Below are positions 25,363-34,846 of a stretch of 64,000 nucleotides of DNA, piece after piece. Positions within the stretch are counted from its first letter, which is position 1; the number at the start of each line of letters is the position of its first letter. Both the position numbers and the translations under genes were made by a program. The notes under the pieces were generated by a model. That model saw only the letters and a list, made by a program, of their open reading frames with translations, made no database searches and was not told the DNA's origin. This DNA comes from Xanthocytophaga flava (lineage in GTDB: Bacteria > Bacteroidota > Bacteroidia > Cytophagales > 172606-1): assembly GCA_030068525.1 (NCBI GenBank), contig JASJOS010000013.1, forward strand, positions 248,001 to 312,000, in the 5' to 3' direction.

Positions 25363-26172
25363 TTGACAAACGAAAATCCTATTGGCATTTTTGATTCAGG
25401 CATTGGTGGACTTACCGTAGCCCAGGCTGTAACCAAAGCACTGCCACATGAATCCATCGTCTATTTTGGTGATACAGCCCACCTTCCATATGGAGATAAA
25501 TCTGCAGCAGCAATACAGGCATATTCTGTAAAAATTTGTGATGTACTGCTAAAACAGAACTGCAAAATGATATTGATTGCCTGTAATTCGGCATCAGCTG
25601 CAGCGTATGAATTAGTCAAAGAATATGTAGGCAGTAAAGCTAAAGTACTAAATGTAATCGATCCGGTTGTGCAATATGCAGGTCAGCAGTTTGCTAGTCA
25701 GACTATTGGTTTGATTGGTACCAAACAAACTGTATTTTCAAAAGTATACGAAAAGAAGATCAAGGCACTGAAAAAGAAGGTAACTCTCAAGTCACTGGCT
25801 ACTCCTTTACTGGCTCCCATGATAGAGGAAGGTTTTTTCAATAACACTATTAGTTACAGTGTCATTGAAAAATATCTGCAGGATTCACACCTGAATGATA
25901 TTCAGGCTCTGATACTAGGTTGTACCCATTATCCTCTTATAAAAAAAGAAATAGAGCAGCTTTACAAGAATAGTATACAAATCATTGATACGTCAGAAAT
26001 TGTAGCAGAAGCTGTAAAAGAATCTCTGCGTACAGAAAACTTACTATCTGCCAGTACTGCCAAAGCTACTCAGCATTTTTTTGTTTCAGATTACACACAG
26101 TCTTTTGAAGCATCTACCCGAATCTTCTTCAATAAGAAAGTACATCTGGAACAATACAAGTTATGGGAGTAA
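25363..26172 (+). CDS. murI: glutamate racemase, apparent TTG start
   Basis: Converts L- to D-glutamate for peptidoglycan, in the cytoplasm. The protein has 269 residues, normal for the family. Catalytic Cys motifs are intact: CNSASA (near 75) and GCTHYPL (near 185). The N-terminal GIFDSGIGGLTVAQA motif and the YFGDTAHLPYG region are typical. There is no in-frame ATG between the last stop and the conserved N-terminus, so translation probably begins at TTG 25363. It lies 56 bases after the lipoprotein gene. The TTG start is unusual here and may lower expression. Confidence 0.95.
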   Translation: MTNENPIGIFDSGIGGLTVAQAVTKALPHESIVYFGDTAHLPYGDKSAAAIQAYSVKICDVLLKQNCKMILIACNSASAAAYELVKEYVGSKAKVLNVIDPVVQYAGQQFASQTIGLIGTKQTVFSKVYEKKIKALKKKVTLKSLATPLLAPMIEEGFFNNTISYSVIEKYLQDSHLNDIQALILGCTHYPLIKKEIEQLYKNSIQIIDTSEIVAEAVKESLRTENLLSASTAKATQHFFVSDYTQSFEASTRIFFNKKVHLEQYKLWE

Positions 26173-26244
26173 TATAGAGTATCACACTCAGGCATCTTTG
26201 CATCCTTCAACAGGAAGATAATACAACCATAATCTTTCGATTAG

Positions 26245-26274
26245 TTGTGATTCTTTTTGAATGATTTATTTTTG
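26245..26274 (+). promoter_or_regulatory. Bacteroidota-type promoter of the LOG gene
   Basis: TTG at 26245-26247 is followed by 19 bases and then TATTTTTG at 26267-26274, which fits TTTG-N19-TAnnTTTG. The gene starts 46 bases downstream. Confidence 0.6.
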
Positions 26275-26320
26275 TGTGTAATCAACAAACTATTTAATAT
26301 ACTTAAGACTCTAATTTAAC

Positions 26321-26902
26321 ATGCAAAGCATTTGTGTTTTTTGCGCCTCTGGCATAGGAAAGGACCCTCAGTATGCACAAGCTGCTCAGCAACTTGGAAA
26401 ACTTCTCGCAGCAGAAAATATCCGGCTTATTTATGGGGGTTCACAACGAGGGCTCATGGGTGAAGTAGCTAATGCAGTATTGACAAATGGAGGAAAAGCC
26501 ACAGGTGTGCTTCCAGATTTTCTGGCAACTAAAGAAATAGCCCATACAAATCTGACAGAACTGATACGAGTCAATACCATGCATGACCGCAAAAGCCGTA
26601 TGGCTGATCTCGCCGAAGGGTTTATTGCTATGCCAGGTGGATTTGGGACAATGGATGAACTTTGTGAGATTCTTACCTGGGCACAGCTGGGTTTGCACCG
26701 AAAACCAATAGCCATCTGGAATATCAATGGCTATTACGATGCACTGATCACACTTTTTGATCGTATGGCAGAAGAAGAACTGCTGAAACCGATCAACCGA
26801 CGTATGGTATTGGTAGATTCAGATCTGCCTGTACTTATTGAAAAAATGCGTACCTATCAGGCACCAGCCCTTCCACCCTGGCTTAGCGAAAGCCAGATAT
26901 AG
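26321..26902 (+). CDS. LOG-family nucleoside 5'-monophosphate phosphoribohydrolase (TIGR00730)
   Basis: A 193-residue protein of the LOG/Lysine-decarboxylase-like family, which cleaves a base from nucleoside monophosphates (in plants, activating cytokinins). The signature is complete: an N-terminal FCASGIGKDP, then YGGSQRGLMGEVA, MHDRKSRM and the PGGFGTMDELCEILTWAQLG motif. Older annotations as lysine decarboxylase are not supported for this family. It has its own promoter-like sequence and lies 48 bases before a DinB gene, so the two may share a transcript. Confidence 0.92.
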   Translation: MQSICVFCASGIGKDPQYAQAAQQLGKLLAAENIRLIYGGSQRGLMGEVANAVLTNGGKATGVLPDFLATKEIAHTNLTELIRVNTMHDRKSRMADLAEGFIAMPGGFGTMDELCEILTWAQLGLHRKPIAIWNINGYYDALITLFDRMAEEELLKPINRRMVLVDSDLPVLIEKMRTYQAPALPPWLSESQI

Positions 26903-26950
26903 TATTTCTGAGTATATTTTCCAGACAACAGAACCATACTGACCACCTGT

Positions 26951-27496
26951 ATGTATACTTTTTCTGAAATTAAGATAGCTCTGTCAGAAAGTTTGGCTAA
27001 AATAGAACAGTTTATTCAGACCGTTTCTCCTACAATCCTGCATGCGAAACCTACTGTCAAATGGAGCATAGCGGAAGAACTTTTTCATCTGATCAGTTCA
27101 GATATGGGTAGTGCACAGGCCTTCTGCCAGTCAGTAGCGAGACTTCGTGAAACCAAACACATTCTCCGGAATTACAATGAAATTGTAGCAGAATACAGAG
27201 AGAAATATGCAACGGGTGGTATAGTTATTCCAACACACCTCGTTCCTGATGAAGAAACACACAACAGGCAGCAGATGCAGTTTCTGGATGATTTTAGCAG
27301 GGCAGCTAGTGCATTGCAACAGAGTCTGAGTACATGGACTGAAGATATATTGGATCTGTTTACAGTCTGGAAACATCCACTGCTTGGACCTGTTACGGCC
27401 CGTGAAATGTTGTTTTTTACCATCTTTCACAACCGTCATCATCTGGCTTCCATGCAGGCTAAACAGACCTATCTGGAAAACAATGCGAAAATGTAA
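26951..27496 (+). CDS. DinB-family four-helix protein
   Basis: A protein of 181 residues, all-helical, with the metal-binding His pattern of DinB/YfiT-like proteins: His in KWSIAEELFHLISSD (near 40) and in a late FTIFHNRHHLASMQ segment (near 160). The first His lies in the expected position after a W-S-x-x-E. The family binds a divalent metal and often handles small thiols or stress responses; the function here is unknown. The Ser/Asp-rich loop (SSDMGSAQAF) after the first helix is less typical. Confidence 0.85.
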   Translation: MYTFSEIKIALSESLAKIEQFIQTVSPTILHAKPTVKWSIAEELFHLISSDMGSAQAFCQSVARLRETKHILRNYNEIVAEYREKYATGGIVIPTHLVPDEETHNRQQMQFLDDFSRAASALQQSLSTWTEDILDLFTVWKHPLLGPVTAREMLFFTIFHNRHHLASMQAKQTYLENNAKM

Positions 27497-27554
27497 TTTT
27501 TTTGCAATTACATTTGTTCCTACTCAAAGCGGGTTTTTATTTCAAAAAAGATAC

Positions 27555-27562
27555 TATTTTTG
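27555..27562 (+). promoter_or_regulatory. putative -7 element upstream of lpdA
   Basis: TATTTTTG matches TAnnTTTG. The lpdA start is about 115 bases downstream, implying a leader of roughly 105 bases. No clear -33 TTTG is found. Confidence 0.45.
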
Positions 27563-27676
27563 GCCCGTCGATTTTAAAGGACTTCGGTTGCCCGCCTGAC
27601 AGGAACTATCTTTCAACAAAAGCAACTCTGGTCAGCAATCAACCATTCAACTAATCAATCATTTAACATTAACAAA

Positions 27677-29068
27677 ATGGCACAATACGATCTTATTGTC
27701 ATTGGTAGCGGTCCGGGAGGATATGTTGCAGCAATTCGCGCATCTCAACTCGGTATGAAGGTAGGTGTAGTAGAGAAAGCAGAGTTAGGTGGCATCTGTC
27801 TGAACTGGGGCTGCATCCCAACCAAAGCATTATTGAAAAGTGCACAAGTATTTGAATACATTCACCACGCCAAAGATTACGGAATTGAAGTAAAAGATGC
27901 TAAAGCTGACTTTACAGGGATGGTAAAGCGTAGTAGAGAAGTAGCTTCAGGTATGAACAAAGGTGTGCAATTTCTGTTCCGTAAAAATAAAATAGATACG
28001 ATTGTAGGTACAGGTAAAGTTCTTCCTGGTAAGAAAGTAGAAGTAACTGATGCAGATGGAAAGAAAGCTACTCATGAAGCCAAACACATCATTATAGCTA
28101 CAGGAGGACGCGCCAGAGAACTTCCTAATATTAAAATTGACAATGATAAGATCATAGGTTATCGCAAAGCCATGGTACTTGACAAACAACCTGCCTCAAT
28201 GGTTGTAATTGGTTCTGGTGCTATTGGTGTTGAGTTTGCCTATTTCTATAATTCTATTGGCACCAAAGTAACCATTGTTGAGTTCATGCCACGCATTGTA
28301 CCTGTTGAGGATGAAGAGGTCTCCAAACAACTGGAACGCGAATACAAAAAACTGGGTATCGAAATTATGACCAATGCATCTGTAGAGTCAGTAGATACCA
28401 AAGGACAAGGATGTAAAGTATCTGTAAAAACCCAGACAGGCAACGTAACTATCGATTGCGATATTGTATTGTCAGCTGTTGGGGTTACTGCCAATATCGA
28501 AAACATTGGTCTGGAAGAAGTAGGTATTAAAACAGACAAAGGCAAAATCGTTACAGACGAATACTATCGTACCAATGTAGAAGGATACTATGCTATTGGG
28601 GACGTTCTTGCCTCACAGGCTCTTGCACACGTTGCGTCTGCCGAAGGTATCATCTGCGTTGAGAAAATTGCCGGACAACATCCACATCCATTGAACTACA
28701 ATAACATTCCTGGCTGTACTTACTGCTCACCAGAAATCGCTTCTGTAGGATATACTGAGCAGAAAGCCAAAGAAGCTGGTTATGAAGTGAAAGTAGGTAA
28801 GTTTCCATTTACTGCTTCTGGTAAAGCCAAAGCAGCTGGTGCCAGCGAAGGCTTTGTAAAGGTGATCTTTGATGCCAAATATGGTGAATGGTTAGGTGCG
28901 CACCTAATCGGACACAACGTAACAGAAATGATTGCGGAAGTAGTAGTAGCCCGTAATCTGGAAACTACCGGACACGAAATTATTAAATCTGTTCACCCTC
29001 ACCCAACCATGTCAGAAGCAATCATGGAAGCAGCTGCAGCAGCTTATGGTGAAGTGATTCACATCTAA
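27677..29068 (+). CDS. lpdA: dihydrolipoyl dehydrogenase
   Basis: E3 of the 2-oxo-acid dehydrogenase complexes; it reoxidises dihydrolipoamide using FAD and NAD+. At 463 residues it has the normal length. FAD site: VIGSGPGGYVAAIRA. Redox-active disulfide: GGICLNWGCIPTKALL with Cys pair CLNWGC. NAD site: VVIGSGAIGVEFAYF. FAD C-terminal motif: YYAIGDV. The dimerisation domain ends with the catalytic His-Glu dyad in HPHPTMSEAIMEA. E1/E2 genes are not in the window. It sits alone between a -7 match and a strong terminator. Confidence 0.96.
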   Translation: MAQYDLIVIGSGPGGYVAAIRASQLGMKVGVVEKAELGGICLNWGCIPTKALLKSAQVFEYIHHAKDYGIEVKDAKADFTGMVKRSREVASGMNKGVQFLFRKNKIDTIVGTGKVLPGKKVEVTDADGKKATHEAKHIIIATGGRARELPNIKIDNDKIIGYRKAMVLDKQPASMVVIGSGAIGVEFAYFYNSIGTKVTIVEFMPRIVPVEDEEVSKQLEREYKKLGIEIMTNASVESVDTKGQGCKVSVKTQTGNVTIDCDIVLSAVGVTANIENIGLEEVGIKTDKGKIVTDEYYRTNVEGYYAIGDVLASQALAHVASAEGIICVEKIAGQHPHPLNYNNIPGCTYCSPEIASVGYTEQKAKEAGYEVKVGKFPFTASGKAKAAGASEGFVKVIFDAKYGEWLGAHLIGHNVTEMIAEVVVARNLETTGHEIIKSVHPHPTMSEAIMEAAAAAYGEVIHI

Positions 29069-29084
29069 TTTCAAACTTTCATAT

Positions 29085-29121
29085 AAAAAGCGCCATTTTT
29101 CGTATAAACTGGCGCTTTTTT
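29085..29121 (+). terminator. rho-independent terminator of lpdA
   Basis: Perfect 11-bp arms (aaaaagcgcca / tggcgcttttt) around a 14-base loop, followed by a T run. Confidence 0.9.
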
Positions 29122-29222
29122 ATTTTCTTACGGGAATCAAGTACGTCTTCAAAAGAAAGACTGACGATCTCTTTTATAATCAAATTCCAGATTATTTATA
29201 CTCTATTAAATACAATACCCTT

Positions 29223-29606
29223 ATGACCAAAACCATCATTTTTTCTCCAGATGCACCCGCACCTATCGGCCCTTATAGCCAGGCCGTACAAGTAGAAAAT
29301 ACCATTTATGTTTCCGGACAGATTGCACTCGATCAGGCAACAGGCAAACTGATGACAGATGAAGGCATTGTCATTGAAACGCATCAGGTAATGCGTAATA
29401 TCCGATTCATTCTGCGCGAAGCCGGTGTAGACTTTGACAATGTAGTGAAAAGCACCATCTTCGTAAAAGACCTCGGTAACTTTGCAGCAATCAATGAAGT
29501 ATATGGAAGTTACTTTGCAGAACTACCTCCTGCACGGGAAACAGTAGAAGTAAGCCGCCTTCCCAAAGATGTGAATGTGGAGATTTCCTGTATTGCTATC
29601 GTATAA
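29223..29606 (+). CDS. ridA: RidA-family enamine/imine deaminase
   Basis: A 127-residue trimeric RidA/YjgF-family protein that hydrolyses reactive 2-aminoacrylate-type enamines made by PLP enzymes. Family features are APIGPYSQAVQVENTIYVSGQIALD (near 10-35), the region with the active-site Arg in PPARETVEVSRLPKDVNVEISCIAIV, and the invariant C-terminal E-x-x-x-IA. Length and ends are exact for the family. A strong hairpin follows. It is a single-gene unit beside convergent alaS. Confidence 0.94.
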   Translation: MTKTIIFSPDAPAPIGPYSQAVQVENTIYVSGQIALDQATGKLMTDEGIVIETHQVMRNIRFILREAGVDFDNVVKSTIFVKDLGNFAAINEVYGSYFAELPPARETVEVSRLPKDVNVEISCIAIV

Positions 29607-29621
29607 ATTGATGCAGCTTTA

Positions 29622-29667
29622 TACAAGTAAAAGCCCTTCTATTTTCATAGAAGGACTTTTACTTGTA
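29622..29667. terminator. bidirectional terminator between ridA and alaS
   Basis: 21-base arms (tacaagtaaaagcccttctat and its near complement) with one mismatch around a 4-base loop. It lies between convergent genes. Confidence 0.9.
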
Positions 29668-29681
29668 TTTCAACAAAAGGA

Positions 29682-32303
29682 TTACACCAACTGCTTTCCT
29701 TTTTCTACAACCCGATCCAGACCGCTTACATCCGAACCACCTGCAGTAGCAAAGAAAGGCTGCCCCCCTCCTCCACCTTTAATTTCTTTCGCTAGTTCTT
29801 TGACTATATTGCCGGCATGTAGACTCTTTTCTTTTACCAGTTCATCGGCTATCATTACAGCAATCTGAGGTTTGCCCTGAATATCCGCAGCCAATACAAT
29901 AAAGGATTGATCCATCTTGGCTTTCAGATCATAGGCAAGTTGTTTCAGTGCGTCAGCAGATGGTACAGATACTTTTTCAGCAACTACCTGTATTCCATTA
30001 ACATTATGAGCTTTTTTCACCAACTCTTCTTTTAGAGTCTGAAGTTGCTGATTTTCGTATACCTCTACCTGCTTTGTGAGTTTTCCTTTTTCTTCCAGCA
30101 AATCTGAAATTGCCTTTTTAACATCTTTCGGATTTTTCAGCAGTTCTTTGATTTCTTTTAACAATAAGGTCTGCTCATCCACATAGGTTTCAGCAGCATC
30201 AGCGGTGATAGCTTCGATACGACGTACACCAGCAGCGACTCCAGCTTCTGAGATAATTTTGAACAAACCAATCTTACCGGTAGCAGATACATGGCATCCA
30301 CCACATAACTCGCGGCTATAACCTGGATCGAAAGTGATCATACGAACGGTATCACCATATTTCTCACCAAACAACATCATAGCACCCGCTTTCCGAGCCT
30401 CTTCAATTGGCAGAGAACGATCTTCCTGTAAGGCAATGTTTTCACGAATCTTCTGATTCACGATATGTTCAATCTCTGCCAGTTGTTCATCAGTCACTTT
30501 CTCAAAATGTGAGAAGTCAAAACGTAGGTATTGCTCGTTTACCAATGACCCTTTCTGAGCTACGTGAGTACCTAACACTCTGCGTAAAGCAGCATGCAAC
30601 AAGTGTGTCGCTGAGTGATTGTTTTCAGTCAGATGACGTTTTGTATCGCTTACATGTGCAACAACCGTTGCTTTAATATCAGCAGGTAGTTTGTCTACCA
30701 CATGGATTACCAGATCATTCTCCTTTTTGGTATCAACTACCTTAATTTCCTCTCCATCAAAACTCATTACACCAGTATCACCCACCTGACCACCACCTTC
30801 CGGATAGAAAGGTGTTTTACTTAATACAATCTGGAACTGTTCTCCTTTTTTATCTTTGGTAATCCGATATTTCAGCACCTTTGAGTCATTAACAGACAAT
30901 TCATCATACCCTACAAAGGTAACTTTAGGTGTATCATCTAATACTACCCAGTCCCCCACCTGCTTTGCGGCATCAAATACACTATTATCGTGTTGTTCTC
31001 GTAACGCTTTCTTATAACCTTCTTCATCGATAGAGGCTCCCTTTTCAGCCACAATAAGACGAGTTAAATCTATTGGAAAGCCATATGTATCATTTAACAT
31101 AAAGGCTGTTTTTCCATCAAGTATATTATTCTTTATCTCTACCGTTTCTAATCGCTTCAATCCATCTTCCAAAGTTCTCAGAAAGCTTTTTTCTTCTTCC
31201 AGAATAACCTTTTTTACAAATTCCTCCTGAGCCTTCAATTCAGGGAACACAGTAGCAAATTCATTTGCCAGCAAAGGCAATAACCGGTGCAGAAAAGGCT
31301 CTTTTATTTCCAGGAATGAATAGTAATACCGCACAGCTCGGCGCAGAATCCGGCGAATTACATACCCGGAACCATTGTTAGATGGTAATTGACCATCAGC
31401 AATTGTAAAGGCAACGGCACGAATATGATCCACCACTACTCGCATTGCAACATCCGTCAAACTTTTGCGGTCATAACTACCCGTATATTTTTTATTGGAA
31501 TGCTGCTCAATAAACCGGATGAAAGGAGTAAACACATCTGTATCATAGGTATACTCTACTCCCTGCAATACCATACAAAGGCGTTCAAAGCCCATACCTG
31601 TATCTACATGTTTGGCAGGAAGAGTTACCAATGACTTATCAGCCTTCCGTTCAAACTGCATAAATACGTTGTTCCAGATCTCAATCACCTTCGGATGATC
31701 TTTGTTCACCAATGTCTCACCAGGTACGGCTGCCCGTTCAGCATCTGAACGTAAGTCTACGTGAATCTCACTACAAGGTCCACAAGGTCCCTGCTCTCCC
31801 ATTTCCCAGAAATTATCTTTTTTATTACCATATAGAATATGGTTTTCAGGCAGGTATTGTTTCCATAAATCCTTTGCTTCCTCATCTGAGGCCAACCCTT
31901 CAACCGTATCTCCTCCAAAAACAGTTGCATACAGCCGATCTTTTGGTATTTTCAACACATCAGTCAACAACTCCCAGGACCAGGCAATGGCATCCCGCTT
32001 AAAGTAATCTCCAAATGACCAGTTTCCCAGCATCTCAAACATGGTATGGTGTGTTCCGTCAAATCCCACATCTTCCAGGTCATTGTGTTTACCACTTACC
32101 CGCAAACATTTCTGTGTATCTGCAATCCGTCTGGAAGGAGGAACTCCATTGCCTAGAAAGTAATCCTTAAACTGCACCATACCTGAGTTAGTAAACATCA
32201 GGGTTGGGTCATTTTTAAGAACAAGCGGAGCAGATGGGACAATCAAATGGCCTTTGGAACGAAAAAAATCTAAAAACTGCTGTCTGATCTCGTGCGACGT
32301 CAT
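29682..32303 (-). CDS. alaS: alanyl-tRNA synthetase
   Basis: Charges tRNA(Ala). The ATG at 32303 (MTSHEIRQQFLDFFRSKGH) gives 873 residues, normal for bacteria; the upstream start adds 14 residues with no homology sense. The class II core has FTNSGMVQFKDYFLG, THHTMFEMLGNWSFGDYFK and the late core RRILRRAVRYYY. The editing domain holds zinc/catalytic residues in NHSATHLLHAALRRVLG and CGGCHVSATGKIGLF. The C-terminal oligomerisation domain contains the Gly-rich GGGGGQPFFATAGG. The neighbours M23 peptidase and MerR gene follow divergently, an arrangement I recall from other Bacteroidota. Confidence 0.97.
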   Translation of the reverse strand: MTSHEIRQQFLDFFRSKGHLIVPSAPLVLKNDPTLMFTNSGMVQFKDYFLGNGVPPSRRIADTQKCLRVSGKHNDLEDVGFDGTHHTMFEMLGNWSFGDYFKRDAIAWSWELLTDVLKIPKDRLYATVFGGDTVEGLASDEEAKDLWKQYLPENHILYGNKKDNFWEMGEQGPCGPCSEIHVDLRSDAERAAVPGETLVNKDHPKVIEIWNNVFMQFERKADKSLVTLPAKHVDTGMGFERLCMVLQGVEYTYDTDVFTPFIRFIEQHSNKKYTGSYDRKSLTDVAMRVVVDHIRAVAFTIADGQLPSNNGSGYVIRRILRRAVRYYYSFLEIKEPFLHRLLPLLANEFATVFPELKAQEEFVKKVILEEEKSFLRTLEDGLKRLETVEIKNNILDGKTAFMLNDTYGFPIDLTRLIVAEKGASIDEEGYKKALREQHDNSVFDAAKQVGDWVVLDDTPKVTFVGYDELSVNDSKVLKYRITKDKKGEQFQIVLSKTPFYPEGGGQVGDTGVMSFDGEEIKVVDTKKENDLVIHVVDKLPADIKATVVAHVSDTKRHLTENNHSATHLLHAALRRVLGTHVAQKGSLVNEQYLRFDFSHFEKVTDEQLAEIEHIVNQKIRENIALQEDRSLPIEEARKAGAMMLFGEKYGDTVRMITFDPGYSRELCGGCHVSATGKIGLFKIISEAGVAAGVRRIEAITADAAETYVDEQTLLLKEIKELLKNPKDVKKAISDLLEEKGKLTKQVEVYENQQLQTLKEELVKKAHNVNGIQVVAEKVSVPSADALKQLAYDLKAKMDQSFIVLAADIQGKPQIAVMIADELVKEKSLHAGNIVKELAKEIKGGGGGQPFFATAGGSDVSGLDRVVEKGKQLV

Positions 32304-32813
32304 GTTATGAAATTTTATTAAACTATATACTATATAATAATACAACTCTACTCTTTTGCAGATACTGATTTGCTCTATTGATTGGTATCTATGTATAGAT
32401 CAACACCTTATATTATCTGCAACGCAATTCTTTTGCAAAAATGCCAAATTCTTAAAATAAAACTTACCTGATACTCAGGCTCACACTAAAATATATTTAG
32501 CGTATTTCTACCTAGTATGCTAACTTCTCCTTTTTTCTTACAGTAGGCAACAAACAGCATATAATATCAATCCGCTGTATATCAACAAATTATACTTACA
32601 TAAAAAATTACAGAACACTATATTCCTTTCACACATGTAAGTTTGAAAAAAAAATCAACACTTTGCATTTTATAGAAACTTATTAAATTGCACACCCTAC
32701 CATAAAAAAAATTCCAGTTTAACACTGCTGTATTTTTTATTCAAAATGTTTCACCCAGCTTATTTTAATGCATGACTGCACAAAATTAGTAGTTAAACCC
32801 AATTTTTGAACGA
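32304..32813. other. divergent intergenic region between alaS and the M23 gene
   Basis: A 510-base, strongly AT-rich gap between divergent genes. Only poly-A/T tracts and promoter-like TTTG motifs are seen, with no coding frame. Promoters of both genes must lie here. The long size suggests room for leaders or regulatory sites that cannot be named from sequence alone. Confidence 0.45.
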
Positions 32814-33791
32814 ATGGCCAGAATAAAGTACTACTATGACACGGAAACGTGTAAATATGAACGAGTTAAAGTTAAACCTTCTGATGTAGCCATTAATATT
32901 TTAGGATTCGTTTCTGTGGCTTTCCTTTGTTCGCTGGCACTTATGCCATTATATAACTCATATTTTCGTTCAGACCGTGAAGAAGCTCTTCAACGTGAGA
33001 ATCAGGAATTGAAGTTGTATTATGAAGTGATGAATAAAGAATTACAAAAAACTACCCAGATGCTGAGTGCTTTGCGGGAACGCGACGACAACATTTACCG
33101 GGTCATTTTCGAAGCCTCTCCTATTCCGGAATCTGTTCGTGAAGCAGGTGTTGGAGGTGTAGATCGTTACAAGGAAATCCTTGAGAAAGGATTAAAAAAT
33201 GAAGAGTTGATTCTTTCAACCCGTCAGAAAATTGACAAGTTAAAGAAGAAAATGTATATCCAGACCAAGTCTTATGACGAAATTGTTACGCTGGTAAACA
33301 ACAAAACCAAAATGCTTGCCTCTTTACCTGCTATTCAGCCGGTATCCAATAAAGAGCTTAAGCGCTTAGCCTCGGGTTTTGGAATGCGTATGCACCCTAT
33401 CTACAAAGTAATGAAAATGCACACAGGTGTTGATTTTGCCTGTCAGCGGGGCACTCCTATCTATGCTACCGGTGATGGCGTAATCAGTGTGGCAGTACAT
33501 AACAGTGGTGGATATGGTAATGAGGTACAGGTGAGCCATGGATATGGATACACTACATTGTATGCTCACATGGAACGTTTTATTGTACATACTGGCCAAC
33601 GTGTAAAACGTGGACAGTTGATTGGATATGTGGGTAGTACAGGAACATCTGTATCGCCTCACCTTCACTATGAAGTATTACACAATGGACAGAAAGTGAA
33701 TCCAATCCATTTCTTCTATAATGACCTTACTCCTATGGAGTATCAGAAATTGCTGGAACTGGCGTCTGTAGAAAATCAATCACTCTCATAA
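32814..33791 (+). CDS. M23-family (LytM-type) peptidoglycan metallopeptidase, membrane-anchored
   Basis: A 325-residue cell-wall hydrolase. After a short cytosolic start (MARIKYYYDTETCKYERVKVK), one membrane segment (INILGFVSVAFLCSLALMPLYN, about 28-48) anchors the protein. A long coiled coil (residues ~55-165) follows. The C-terminal peptidase M23 domain has HxxxD in MHTGVDFACQRGTP and HxH in SPHLHYEV. The coiled coil plus LytM pattern resembles elongation or division-linked enzymes such as MepM/EnvC, with catalytic residues retained here. It is followed by a MerR gene. The start is fixed by the conserved N-terminus. Confidence 0.93.
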   Translation: MARIKYYYDTETCKYERVKVKPSDVAINILGFVSVAFLCSLALMPLYNSYFRSDREEALQRENQELKLYYEVMNKELQKTTQMLSALRERDDNIYRVIFEASPIPESVREAGVGGVDRYKEILEKGLKNEELILSTRQKIDKLKKKMYIQTKSYDEIVTLVNNKTKMLASLPAIQPVSNKELKRLASGFGMRMHPIYKVMKMHTGVDFACQRGTPIYATGDGVISVAVHNSGGYGNEVQVSHGYGYTTLYAHMERFIVHTGQRVKRGQLIGYVGSTGTSVSPHLHYEVLHNGQKVNPIHFFYNDLTPMEYQKLLELASVENQSLS

Positions 33792-34162
33792 ATTGTCAGG
33801 TTTAATCTCCTGAAAAGATAGTATTTTGCAAGCGGAACTTAGGTCCCGCTTTTTTTATGCCTAAGCAACCATACTTCCCAAACACAAATTGCGATTTAAT
33901 CTACCTGGGTAACAAACCAGTTGTGGTATGTGCACAAGGTATTAAGACCTGCAAAGCAGTTTGCATTAAGTAGTAAGAAAGCAAAAATTAGATTTTGGAA
34001 TAAGATAACACTAGTAGAGGCATGTAAACATTACTATGGATCTATGAATGAGCCCAGATTTGAGTTCCTTAAGAACGTTAATAAAACGCTATCTTTACAG
34101 CTGGTTCAAAACAACTTCCATAGTTGATTATATAACCCAGGCTATTAACAATATAATTTTCT
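33792..34162. other. intergenic region after the M23 gene
   Basis: A 371-base gap. It contains a terminator at 33830-33856 and then AT-rich DNA. A 68-codon plus-strand frame at 33921-34127 is not protein-like and was not called. The promoter of the MerR gene must lie in its second half. Confidence 0.45.
33830..33856 (+). terminator. terminator after the M23 gene
   Basis: A short hairpin (aagcgg / ccgctt) with a 10-base loop, followed by a run of seven T. Confidence 0.7.
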
Positions 34163-34501
34163 ATGTCTGAAGAAATAAAGAAGATATACTACACCATTAG
34201 TGAAGTTGCAGATAAATTCAATGTAACGGCATCGCTGTTACGCTTTTGGGAAAGTGAGTTCCCAATGTTAAAACCCAGAAAGAATAAAAAAGGGGATCGC
34301 CGCTATACCGAGAAAGATATAGAAGTTGTGCAAAAGATATATCACCTTGTCAAAGAAAAGGGGTATACACTACAGGGAGCGAAAGAGATGATAAGAAGTA
34401 AAGCCAATCAGCCCCCTGACAAAGCAGCTATTATTGAATCTTTAGAAAATCTCAAGACTTTTCTTTCTCAACTGAAAGAAAGACTGGAGCAAAGCTCCTA
34501 A
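34163..34501 (+). CDS. MerR-family transcriptional regulator
   Basis: A 112-residue regulator. The winged-helix MerR domain is at the N-terminus: YYTISEVADKFNVTASLLRFWESEFPMLKP followed by the wing KNKKGDRRYTEKDIEVVQKI. The second half is a short dimerisation helix (ESLENLKTFLSQLKERLEQ). No metal-binding Cys or large effector domain is present, as in many short MerR proteins of Bacteroidota. Its target is unknown; position next to the M23 peptidase gene suggests but does not prove a link to envelope control. Confidence 0.9.
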   Translation: MSEEIKKIYYTISEVADKFNVTASLLRFWESEFPMLKPRKNKKGDRRYTEKDIEVVQKIYHLVKEKGYTLQGAKEMIRSKANQPPDKAAIIESLENLKTFLSQLKERLEQSS

Positions 34502-34531
34502 GGCATCAACAGGCAGCAGATATATAGCAGG

Positions 34532-34561
34532 TAATACTAAATCCTGTACAGGAGTGTATTA
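34532..34561. terminator. compound hairpin between convergent genes
   Basis: The palindrome TCCTGTACAGGA (34542-34553) is nested inside TAATAC...GTATTA, with few T residues. It is a probable shared terminator for the MerR gene and the convergent coiled-coil gene. Confidence 0.4.
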
Positions 34562-34846
34562 GTTACTACGATAGTTATAATGGCTGGAATATTGAACTTT
34601 TAGTGCATCTTTTGCAATATAATCCTGCAACAATTCAGAAGCATGACGATTGTTGAACATATACAACATTTCCTGATAACCTAACTCACGACGAACGGAA
34701 GCTGTATATTTGCGATCCATTAAACGGCAATATTCAAATAATTCACTGTTACGATCCATTAACTCTTTTCTTTCACGTTCTAATTGTGCCAGGCGAGCTT
34801 CCAGAGAGGCTAATTGATCTTCCAAAGATTTGCGTTGAGCTTCCAT
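34559..34846 (-). CDS. small coiled-coil protein of unknown function
   Basis: A 95-residue soluble protein. Residues 1-45 are a highly charged heptad coiled coil (MEAQRKSLEDQLASLEARLA...), typical of a dimerisation rod. The rest (about 50-95) is a short helical domain containing YQEMLYMFNNRHASELLQDYI. There is no signal, TM segment or catalytic motif. It could be a scaffold, nucleoid or cell-division helper. I cannot name a family. It is convergent with the MerR gene and has a 491-base region upstream. Confidence 0.7.
   Translation of the reverse strand: MEAQRKSLEDQLASLEARLAQLERERKELMDRNSELFEYCRLMDRKYTASVRRELGYQEMLYMFNNRHASELLQDYIAKDALKVQYSSHYNYRSN

Noticed and set aside
33921-34127. 68-codon plus-strand frame between the M23 and MerR genes
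   Set aside because: Basic, low-complexity sequence without any conserved feature; it lies in AT-rich intergenic DNA.
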